Origin: Geodermatophilaceae bacterium
GTDB taxonomy: Bacteria; Actinomycetota; Actinomycetes; Mycobacteriales; Geodermatophilaceae
Direction: 5' to 3'
Assembly: GCA_013813215.1 (NCBI GenBank)
Contig: JACCSC010000272.1
Location: forward strand, 1 to 9,005
Length of the DNA: 9,005 nucleotides
In this document: positions 1 to 5,486 of the stretch, piece by piece
Numbering within the stretch: the first letter of the stretch is position 1
Layout of the letters: each line of letters begins with the position of its first letter
Notes under the pieces: model-generated
The model's database searches: none
Seen by the model: only the letters and a program-made list of their open reading frames with translations
Told to the model about the DNA's origin: nothing
Program-made: the position numbers and the translations under genes

Positions 1-21
1 AACGTGAGCCCTTCGGCGTGA
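1..21 (+). CDS. 3' end of an upstream ORF (possibly threonyl-tRNA synthetase)
   Basis: Reading from base 1 gives N-V-S-P-S-A and then TGA at 19-21. This stop overlaps the GTG start of the HIT gene at 18-20 as GTGA, the same junction used three more times in this window, so an upstream gene in the same operon probably ends here. In mycobacteria the gene before the HIT gene is thrS, but six residues cannot identify it. The identity is inferred from gene order only. Confidence 0.35.
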   Translation, partial: NVSPSA

Positions 22-569
22 CCGATCCGTGGTGGCCGGCGGAGCTGGCCGAACAATCGGGGGCCGGCACGCCGGATGCGTTCCAGCGACTGTGGACGCC
101 ACACCGGATGGCCTACATCAAGGGCGAGGGCAAGCCGTCCTCGGCGGAGGAGTGCCCGTTCTGCCGGGTGCCCGGGCTGCCGGACTCCGACGGGCTGGTG
201 GTGGCTCGCGGTACGGCGGCGTACGTCGTGCTGAACTTGTACCCGTACAACTCCGGGCACCTCATGGTCTGCCCCTATCGGCACGTCGCCGACTACACCG
301 AGCTGACCGACGCCGAGATCATTGAGCTGGCCGCGCTCACCCAGCAGGCGATGACCACGATCCGCTCGGTGAGCAACGCGCAGGGCTTCAACATCGGGAT
401 GAACCAGGGGGTCATCGCCGGCGCGGGAATTGCCGCGCACTTGCACCAGCACGTGGTGCCGCGGTGGGGTGGCGACACGAACTTCATGCCGATCGTCGGG
501 CACACCCGGGTCCTGCCGCAGCTGCTGGACGAGACCCGCGCGCTCCTCGCCGACGCCTGGCCCGCCTGA
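18..569 (+). CDS. HIT-family hydrolase/phosphorylase, Ap4A phosphorylase-like (Rv2613c family)
   Basis: This 183-residue protein carries the histidine triad H141-L-H143-Q-H145-V-V; His143 is expected to form the covalent nucleotidyl intermediate. Other family blocks are RLWTPHRM (24-31), CPFC (46-49, possibly metal-binding), LNLYPYNSGHLMV (72-84) and VVPRWGGDTNF (146-156). These closely match my memory of Mycobacterium tuberculosis Rv2613c (195 aa), which splits diadenosine tetraphosphate by phosphorolysis into ATP and ADP in the cytoplasm. The GTG start at 18 overlaps the presumed upstream stop and has no clear Shine-Dalgarno, which fits coupled translation. The glycine-rich loop before the triad reads GVIAGAGIAA; where I recall Gly-Ser in Rv2613c, this protein has Ala-Gly. 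In mycobacteria pgsA1 follows directly, but here 3.4 kb intervene. The family call is firm; the exact substrate is inferred. Confidence 0.9.
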   Translation: MTDPWWPAELAEQSGAGTPDAFQRLWTPHRMAYIKGEGKPSSAEECPFCRVPGLPDSDGLVVARGTAAYVVLNLYPYNSGHLMVCPYRHVADYTELTDAEIIELAALTQQAMTTIRSVSNAQGFNIGMNQGVIAGAGIAAHLHQHVVPRWGGDTNFMPIVGHTRVLPQLLDETRALLADAWPA

Positions 570-582
570 CCCCCCGTCCCGC

Positions 583-632
583 GATGATCTCGGGATCGTG
601 CCGGTCCTGACCGGTCGATCCCCGAGATCATC
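583..632. repeat. 50-bp nested palindrome, copy 1
   Basis: The outer arms GATGATCTCGGG (583-594) and CCCGAGATCATC (621-632) are perfect 12-nt inverted repeats. An inner inverted repeat, ccggtc-ct-gaccgg (601-614), shares their centre at 607.5. The 6-nt spacers (595-600 and 615-620) do not pair with each other in register. Flanking cccgc (578-582) and gcggg (634-638) extend the stem past a one-base bulge. It starts 13 nt after the HIT stop, so it could end that transcript, but no T-run follows. A second copy with the same length and modules lies at 1616-1665; the two match at 40 of 50 positions without gaps. This may be a REP-like dispersed repeat, a protein-binding site or a terminator. Confidence 0.9.
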
Positions 633-637
633 AGCGG

Positions 638-666
638 GGATCCACAGCCGGTCGCCCCTGTCCACA
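638..666 (+). promoter_or_regulatory. Two DnaA-box-like 9-mers, 20 bp apart
   Basis: GGATCCACA (638-646) and CTGTCCACA (658-666) each match seven of nine positions of the DnaA box TTATCCACA. The second matches eight of nine positions of TTGTCCACA, the form common in actinobacteria. They have the same orientation and are spaced 20 bp apart, about two helical turns. They lie between palindrome copy 1 and the start of the AbiEi-like gene. Whether DnaA binds here is unknown; they could equally be promoter or operator repeats of that gene. Confidence 0.35.
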
Positions 667-717
667 GTCCTGATCTGTCGGCCCGCGCGAGCCGTCGCAC
701 GGATGAGGCTTGCCCGC

Positions 718-1620
718 ATGATCGACACCGTGCTGACGCCGGCTACCGCGGCGGCGCTCGGGATCACCCGGCACGGCATCGCGCACCGGATCGGGACCGG
801 TCGATGGCAGCCGCTACTTCCCGGCGTCTACCTGACGCACGGTGGCACGCCGCATCCGGACGAACGCAATGCGGCAGCGTTGGCCTTCGCCGGCCGCGGC
901 GCCGTCATCTCGGGAACCGTGGCGCTGCGCCACCATGGGGTCAAGGCGTCGCCGGCTCGGTGCAGCCGGACCCTGGTCCTCGTTCCGCCCCAGACCGCCC
1001 GGACCAGCTCGGGATTCGTGCACATCCGGCGTACCCATCTGGTGCCGATCCGACCGGTCCTGATCGGCGGCCTGGCTTTCGCCGCACTCCCGCGGGCCAT
1101 CGTCGACGCCTGCCTGGGCCTGCGCTCGCGCAGTACGGTCCGCGCGATCGTGGCCGAAGCCGTGCAACGGCAGCGGTGTTCGCTGGCCGACCTGGCCTCG
1201 GAACTGGACCGCTCGGCTCGCCGTGGCAGCCTGTTTCTGCGCGCGGCAGTGGAAGAAGTCGGCCTGGGCGCCTGGTCCGCGCCCGAGTGCGACGCCGGCG
1301 ACCTGCTGCGGCGAGCCGGACTGCCGGCGTTCGAGCACAACGTCGTCGTGTGCGACGACGAGGGTCGCTGGCTGGCCTGCGGCGACGTCGTCTGGCGGCG
1401 ATTGCGGGCCATCCTCGAGGTGGACAGTCGCGAACACCATGCGGATCCAGATGCCTGGGAGCGCACCCTGGCCCGGCACAACCGGTTGGCCGCAGCCGGT
1501 TGGGCGGCGCTGCACTACCCGCCTCGAGTCATCTCGGCGGACCCGTCGGGCTTCGTCCGCCAGGTGCGGCAATGGCTGACCGTGCGAGCGGTCGAGCTAG
1601 GAACCTCAGGCCCAGGATGA
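718..1620 (+). CDS. AbiEi-like N-terminal domain joined to a DUF559/Vsr-like nuclease-fold C-terminal domain
   Basis: This 300-residue protein is not known to me by name. Residues 6-80 (LTPATAAALGITRHGIAHRI, GRWQPLLPGVYL, then AVISGTVALRHHG) look like the winged-helix N-terminus of AbiEi-family antitoxin-like proteins. Residues 187-288 follow the DUF559 pattern: SAPE (E190), GLPAFEHNV, a GDVVW strand (D223), LEVDSREHH (E234, D236, H240-H241), a basic helix and AAAGWAAL. These acidic residues match the active-site acids of the PD-(D/E)XK superfamily. The usual DG after the ExD motif is DS here, and an Asp expected in the basic helix (WERDR in relatives, from memory) is Thr250, so activity is uncertain. 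ATG 718 is preferred because GAGG at 705-708 lies 9 nt upstream; ATG 703 is an in-frame alternative. No AbiEii-type toxin gene is adjacent. The TGA stop lies inside the left arm of palindrome copy 2. Confidence 0.75.
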   Translation: MIDTVLTPATAAALGITRHGIAHRIGTGRWQPLLPGVYLTHGGTPHPDERNAAALAFAGRGAVISGTVALRHHGVKASPARCSRTLVLVPPQTARTSSGFVHIRRTHLVPIRPVLIGGLAFAALPRAIVDACLGLRSRSTVRAIVAEAVQRQRCSLADLASELDRSARRGSLFLRAAVEEVGLGAWSAPECDAGDLLRRAGLPAFEHNVVVCDDEGRWLACGDVVWRRLRAILEVDSREHHADPDAWERTLARHNRLAAAGWAALHYPPRVISADPSGFVRQVRQWLTVRAVELGTSGPG

Positions 1621-1665
1621 TCTCGGGCTGCTGCCGGTCATGACCGGCTAGATCCCGAGATCATC
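1616..1665. repeat. 50-bp nested palindrome, copy 2
   Basis: It has the same architecture and length as the copy at 583-632. Outer arms GATGATCTCGGG (1616-1627) and CCCGAGATCATC (1654-1665) are identical to those of copy 1. The inner core CCGGTCATGACCGG (1634-1647) is a perfect 14-bp palindrome. The 6-nt spacers (1628-1633 and 1648-1653) differ from copy 1. The left arm contains the stop codon of the AbiEi-like gene (1618-1620), and the right arm ends 6 nt before the stop of the converging fusA2-like gene. A bidirectional terminator role is therefore possible, but there is no T-run on either side. Confidence 0.9.
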
Positions 1666-1671
1666 GCGAGG

Positions 1672-3816
1672 CTAGGAAGCGGCGCCGGCCAGGGCGGTCT
1701 TGGCCTCGTGCTCCGGCATCGGCTCGTAACGCAGGAACGTCCGGTTGAACCGGCCCGTCCCCGCGGTCATCGCCCGCAGGTCGATGGCGTAGCGCATCAG
1801 CGCGCTCTCGGGCACCTCGGCCCGTACGACGGTGCGTTCACCCTGCACGGACTCGGTGCCGGTCACGTGCCCGCGCCGGCCGGACAGGTCGCTCATGATC
1901 GAGCCGACATGTTCGTCGGGCACCATGATCGCCACCTCGTGCACCGGCTCCAGCAACTGCGTCCGGGTCGCCTTGGCCGCCTCGCGCAGGGCCAGTGCCC
2001 CCGCGGTCTGGAACGCCGCGTCCGAGGAGTCCACGCTGTGCGCCTTGCCGTCGAGCAGGGTGACCCGCAGGTCGACGACCGGGAACGAGCCGGTCAGGCC
2101 GCGGGCCATCTGGGTCCGCACCCCCTTCTCCACCGAGCCGACGAACGCGCCCGGGATGGCCCCGCCGACGATCTTGTCCACGAACTCGAAGCCCTCACCG
2201 CGGGGCAGCGGCTCGACGTTGATCTTGCAGACGGCGAACTGCCCGTGCCCGCCGGACTGCTTGACGTGCCGGCCCAGTCCTTCGGCCGAGGTCGCGAACG
2301 TCTCCCGCAGCGCCACCTGGACCGGTACGACGTCCAGCTCGACGCCCTGGGTGCGCAGCTTGTCCAGAACGACGTCGGCGTGGGCCTCACCCATGCACCA
2401 CAGGATCAGCTGGTGGGTCTCCGGGTTGCGCTGCAGCCGCAGGGTCGGATCACCGGCGGTGAGCCGGGTCAGGCCCTTGGCCATCGCGTCCTCGTCGCTG
2501 CGGGTCCGGGCGCTCACCGCGACCGGCAGCAGCGGTTCGGGCATGTCCCACGGGGCCATCAGCAGCGGGTGGTCCTTGGCCGAGATGGTGTCGCCGGTCT
2601 CGGCCGAGGTCAGCTTCGTGAGCGCGCAGATGTCCCCGGCGATGCAGTGCGACATCGGCCGCAGCGTCGCGCCGAGCGGCGACATCAGGTGGGCCAGTCG
2701 CTCGTCCACGTCGTGGTCGTCGTGCCCGCGCTCGGCCAGGCCGTGCCCGGACACGTGGACCGCGGTGTCGGGCCGCAGGGTGCCGGAGAACACCCGCACG
2801 AGGGACACCCGTCCGACGTACGGGTCCACCGTCGTCTTGACCACCTCGGCGACGAGCGGTCCCGCGGGATCGCACAGCAACGCCTCGTGCGGCTGACCGT
2901 CGGGGGACGTGACGGCCGGTGGCGGGTGCTCCAGCGGCGAGGGAAACGCCCCGATCAGCACCTCCAGGACCGCGGCGATGCCCACGCCGGTGGTCGCGCA
3001 CACGCCCAGCACGGGGTGGAAACTGCCCCGGGCGACCGCGGTCTCCAGGTCGTCGATCAGGGTCGCGACGTCGAGTTCCTCGCCCTCGAGGTAGCGGTCC
3101 ATGAGGGTCTCGTCCTCGCTCTCGGCGATGATCCCCTCGATCAAGGCGCTGCGCGCGTTGTCGATGAGTTCGGCGTGCTCCGGCTCCGGGTCGCGCACCG
3201 CCGGCACCGGCCCGCCGCCGCTGTGGTCGAAGATCCGTTGGCTCAGCAGGCCGATCAGGGCGACGACCGGCTCCCCTTCGCCGGAGTCGTGTACCGGGAG
3301 GTAGAGCGGCTGCACGCCCTCGCCGAAGACGCGCTGACAGATCGCGACGGACTCCTCGAAGTCTGCCCGCGGGTGGTCCAGCCGGGTGACGACCACCGCG
3401 CGCGGCATCTCGACGGCCGCGCACTCCTCCCAGAGCGCGATGGTCGCCGCGTCCACCCCGTCGACCGCCGAGACCACGAACAAGGCGGCGTCGGCGGCCC
3501 GCAGCCCGGCCCGCAGCTCGCCCACGAAGTCGGCGTACCCGGGGGTGTCGAGCAGGTTCACCGTCACCCCCTCGTGGACGAACGGGGCGACCGAGAGCGT
3601 GACCGAGCGCTGCTGCTTCTGCTCGGCCGAGTCGTTGTCGCAGACTGTCGTGCCGTCGGTGACCGAACCCATCCGGGAGATCGCCCCGGTGGCCGCGAGC
3701 AGTGCCTCGGCCAGCGTCGTCTTGCCCGCACCCGCGTGGCCGACCAGCGCCACGTTGCGGATGCGGGCTGGATCGGCCGCGGGGGTGACTGCTGCTTCCG
3801 TTGCCTTGGTCGCCAT
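1672..3816 (-). CDS. fusA2: EF-G-like translational GTPase (EF-G2 / FusA2)
   Basis: This 714-residue protein has the five-domain EF-G layout. The GTPase domain covers about 20-290: G1 GHAGAGKTT (26-34), G2 region QRSVT (69-73), G3 DTPGYADF (90-97), G4 TRLD (144-147) and G5 near CAT (273-275). Domain II begins near VKTTVDPYVGRV (326-337), domain IV contains GRHVKQSGGHGQF (515-527), and domain V contains MVPDEHVGSIMSDLSGRRG (631-649). It closely resembles mycobacterial FusA2/Rv0120c, which I recall as also 714 residues. The position of the catalytic His in EF-G (DTPGH) is Tyr93. M. smegmatis EF-G2 has been reported to bind GTP without ribosome-stimulated hydrolysis or translocation, so this is unlikely to be the housekeeping EF-G. 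ATG 3816 is chosen from a GGAGG 5 nt upstream and the family N-terminus. The gene converges with the AbiEi-like gene and diverges from pgsA1. Confidence 0.93.
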   Translation of the reverse strand: MATKATEAAVTPAADPARIRNVALVGHAGAGKTTLAEALLAATGAISRMGSVTDGTTVCDNDSAEQKQQRSVTLSVAPFVHEGVTVNLLDTPGYADFVGELRAGLRAADAALFVVSAVDGVDAATIALWEECAAVEMPRAVVVTRLDHPRADFEESVAICQRVFGEGVQPLYLPVHDSGEGEPVVALIGLLSQRIFDHSGGGPVPAVRDPEPEHAELIDNARSALIEGIIAESEDETLMDRYLEGEELDVATLIDDLETAVARGSFHPVLGVCATTGVGIAAVLEVLIGAFPSPLEHPPPAVTSPDGQPHEALLCDPAGPLVAEVVKTTVDPYVGRVSLVRVFSGTLRPDTAVHVSGHGLAERGHDDHDVDERLAHLMSPLGATLRPMSHCIAGDICALTKLTSAETGDTISAKDHPLLMAPWDMPEPLLPVAVSARTRSDEDAMAKGLTRLTAGDPTLRLQRNPETHQLILWCMGEAHADVVLDKLRTQGVELDVVPVQVALRETFATSAEGLGRHVKQSGGHGQFAVCKINVEPLPRGEGFEFVDKIVGGAIPGAFVGSVEKGVRTQMARGLTGSFPVVDLRVTLLDGKAHSVDSSDAAFQTAGALALREAAKATRTQLLEPVHEVAIMVPDEHVGSIMSDLSGRRGHVTGTESVQGERTVVRAEVPESALMRYAIDLRAMTAGTGRFNRTFLRYEPMPEHEAKTALAGAAS

Positions 3817-3821
3817 GGGAA

Positions 3822-3826
3822 CCTCC
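3822..3826 (-). promoter_or_regulatory. Shine-Dalgarno GGAGG fixing the fusA2 start
   Basis: CCTCC on the plus strand reads GGAGG on the minus strand, 5 nt upstream of ATG 3816. The reading frame stays open upstream to 4620, across pgsA1, so this site is what decides the start. Confidence 0.8.
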
Positions 3827-3849
3827 GGGTCGGTCGCTGGGTGGGACCG

Positions 3850-3878
3850 ATTCGACACCCGGACGTCACCTCGGGCAA
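3850..3878 (-). promoter_or_regulatory. Candidate fusA2 promoter
   Basis: On the minus strand TTGCCC (3878-3873) is followed after 17 nt by TCGAAT (3855-3850). Each hexamer matches four of six positions of the housekeeping sigma consensus. The predicted transcript start near 3843 would give a leader of about 27 nt containing the GGAGG. This is a by-eye prediction. Confidence 0.4.
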
Positions 3879-3900
3879 GGGCTGGGCCGCTGAGTACGCT
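3872..3900 (+). promoter_or_regulatory. Candidate pgsA1 operon promoter
   Basis: TACGCT (3895-3900) fits the actinobacterial -10 pattern TANNNT and would start transcription about 30 nt before the ATG. The -35 position, CGGGCA (3872-3877), is weak and overlaps the candidate -35 of the divergent fusA2 promoter. A 10-bp palindrome CTGGCGCCAG (3899-3908) covers the likely start point and could be a small operator, or chance in GC-rich DNA. Confidence 0.3.
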
Positions 3901-3936
3901 GGCGCCAGGACAACTTCGAGGCGAGCCGGGAGCGTG

Positions 3937-4557
3937 ATGCTCAACCTCTTCGCCCGGGCCTCGGTCAGCAGGGCGCTCCAGCCGTTGGGCGAACGGCTGG
4001 CCCGCAGCGGGCTGTCGCCCGACGTGGTGACCGTCGTCGGCACTGTCGGCGCCGTGGCCGGCGCGGCGGCCCTTCTCGCCCAGGGCCGGTTCTTCACCGG
4101 CGCCGTGGTGATCACGGTGTTCGTGCTCTTCGACATGGTCGACGGCGCGGTGGCGAGAGCGCGTGGGACGACCTCGCGTTTCGGCGCCGTCCTGGACTCC
4201 ACCTGTGACCGGGTGGCGGACGCGGCCATCTTCGGCGCCCTGGCCTGGTGGTACGCCGGCGCGGGGCAGAGCCGCGAGCTGCTGCTGGCGGCGCTGCTCT
4301 GCATGGGCCTGGGCGCGGTCACCTCCTACACCAAGGCCCGCGCGGAAGGCGCCGGGCTGCGGTGCGATGTCGGGATCGCCGAACGCACGGAACGGCTGAT
4401 CGTCATCCTTGTCGGTACGGGGCTCGACGGGCTGGGCGTGCCCTACGTCCTCGCCGCAGCGCTGTGGCTGCTCGTGGCGGCCACCGCGGTCACCGTCGTG
4501 CAGCGGCTCGTCGAGGTACGCCGGCAGGCGGCGCTGCTCGACGCCTCCACCGGGTGA
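3937..4557 (+). CDS. pgsA1: Phosphatidylinositol phosphate synthase (CDP-alcohol phosphatidyltransferase)
   Basis: This 206-residue integral membrane protein joins CDP-diacylglycerol and inositol 1-phosphate to give phosphatidylinositol phosphate, the first committed step towards PI and PIMs. The family motif D-x2-D-G-x2-A-R-x8-G-x3-D-x3-D is complete: D66, D69, G70, A73, R74, G83, D87 and D91, where the aspartates bind the metal ions. Hydrophobic segments lie at about 29-47, 52-68, 95-108, 114-129, 152-163 and 169-187. The sequences SPDVVTVVGT (27-36) and SYTKARAEGAGLR (130-142) match mycobacterial PgsA1 (Rv2612c, 217 aa). ATG 3937 is favoured over GTG 3934 because GGGAG (3928-3932) is then 4 nt upstream rather than 1. 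The stop overlaps the next start as GTGA, so the two are probably translated together. Confidence 0.93.
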   Translation: MLNLFARASVSRALQPLGERLARSGLSPDVVTVVGTVGAVAGAAALLAQGRFFTGAVVITVFVLFDMVDGAVARARGTTSRFGAVLDSTCDRVADAAIFGALAWWYAGAGQSRELLLAALLCMGLGAVTSYTKARAEGAGLRCDVGIAERTERLIVILVGTGLDGLGVPYVLAAALWLLVAATAVTVVQRLVEVRRQAALLDASTG

Positions 4558-5486
4558 CCGCCGGTCGCGAGTGGCTGGCCGAACGGGCCCTGCTGGCCGG
4601 CTGGGCGCTGGCCCGATCACTGCCGGAGCCGGTCGCCGCGCTGGCGTTCCGGACCGCGGGGGACGTCGCGGTACGTCGGGGTGGCGCGGGCATCGACCAG
4701 TTGCGGGTCAACCTGGCCCGCGTGCTCGCCGCCACCGGATCCGGCCGCGATCTCGACGAGCTGGTGCGGCTCGGAATCCGCTCGTACGCCCGCTACTGGC
4801 AGGAGACGTTCCGCCTGTCGGTGACCGCACCGGCGGCAATCGTGGCCCGGACCGAGGTGACCGGCTGGGCGCACGTCGAGGCGGTCCGGCGAGACGGCCG
4901 GGGGGTGCTCGCGGTCCTCACCCACTCCGGCAATTGGGACGCCTATGCGGTGGTGTTCCGAGCCCGGCTGGGTACCGGTTTCACCACCGTGGCCGAGCGG
5001 CTGCGCCCGCAGGCGATCTTCGACCGGTTCGTCGCACACCGTGAGCGGCTGGGTATGGAGGTGCTGCCGCTCACCGGCGGCGAGCGGCCGGTGGCCACTG
5101 TGCTCGGAGAGCGGCTGCGGAGCGGCGGGTCGGTCTGCCTGCTCGCCGACCGCGATCTGTCCAGTCAGGGCCTGCGCATCGACTTCTTCGGCGAACCGGC
5201 CACGTTCCCTCCCGGGCCCGCACTCCTGGCCGCGACGACCGGCGCGGCCCTGGTGCCGATGCTCGGCTCGTTCACCCAACACGGCTGGCGGATGGAGTTC
5301 CAGCCGGAGATCGTCGTCCCGGCCGAGGGCCGGCTTCGGGATCGGGTCCGGGCGGCCACCGAGGAGTTGGTCGTGCTGTTCGAGCGCGGGATCGCCGCGC
5401 ACCCCGAGGACTGGCACATGCTGCAGCCGCTGTGGACGGCGGATCGCGCCGTCCCGAACCCGGCGACGGCGGGCCGACCGGCGTGA
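4554..5486 (+). CDS. PIM acyltransferase, PatA-like (LPLAT/LpxL-type)
   Basis: This 310-residue protein belongs to the lysophospholipid/LpxL-type acyltransferases. The catalytic H-x4-D motif is H124-SGNW-D129. Further family blocks are VAERLRPQAIFDRFV (146-160), LLADRDLSSQGL (197-208), FFGEPATFPPGPALLA (211-226) and PEDWHMLQPLW (284-294). It corresponds in sequence and position to mycobacterial Rv2611c (PatA, 316 aa as I recall), which moves palmitate from acyl-CoA to the mannose that PimA adds to PI, at the cytoplasmic face of the membrane. There is no signal peptide; the N-terminal region (7-35) is amphipathic to hydrophobic and suits peripheral membrane binding. GTG 4554 overlaps the pgsA1 stop by 4 nt, and the last codons overlap pimA in the same way. 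The acyl chain preference cannot be read from the sequence. Confidence 0.9.
   Translation: MTAGREWLAERALLAGWALARSLPEPVAALAFRTAGDVAVRRGGAGIDQLRVNLARVLAATGSGRDLDELVRLGIRSYARYWQETFRLSVTAPAAIVARTEVTGWAHVEAVRRDGRGVLAVLTHSGNWDAYAVVFRARLGTGFTTVAERLRPQAIFDRFVAHRERLGMEVLPLTGGERPVATVLGERLRSGGSVCLLADRDLSSQGLRIDFFGEPATFPPGPALLAATTGAALVPMLGSFTQHGWRMEFQPEIVVPAEGRLRDRVRAATEELVVLFERGIAAHPEDWHMLQPLWTADRAVPNPATAGRPA

Noticed and set aside
703..717. Alternative ATG start at 703 for the AbiEi-like gene
   Set aside because: The sequence upstream has no good Shine-Dalgarno, while ATG 718 has GAGG 9 nt upstream and gives the typical N-terminus; it cannot be fully excluded.
814..1572. Minus-strand open frames opposite the AbiEi-like gene
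   Set aside because: They lack family motifs and start signals; the plus-strand product shows clear domain patterns over the same bases.
1708..3936. Long open frame on the plus strand running into pgsA1, antisense to fusA2
   Set aside because: The antisense translation is low-complexity (Arg/Gly/His/Val-rich) with no family signature, as is common opposite GC-rich genes; fusA2 on the minus strand has full EF-G motifs.
3817..4620. Possible N-terminal extension of fusA2 across pgsA1
   Set aside because: The extension has no recognisable domain and lies opposite pgsA1. ATG 3816 has a strong GGAGG and gives the known family length.
4617..5417. Minus-strand 266-codon open frame opposite the acyltransferase gene
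   Set aside because: Same composition bias and no recognisable motif; the plus-strand protein has the complete H-x4-D acyltransferase pattern.
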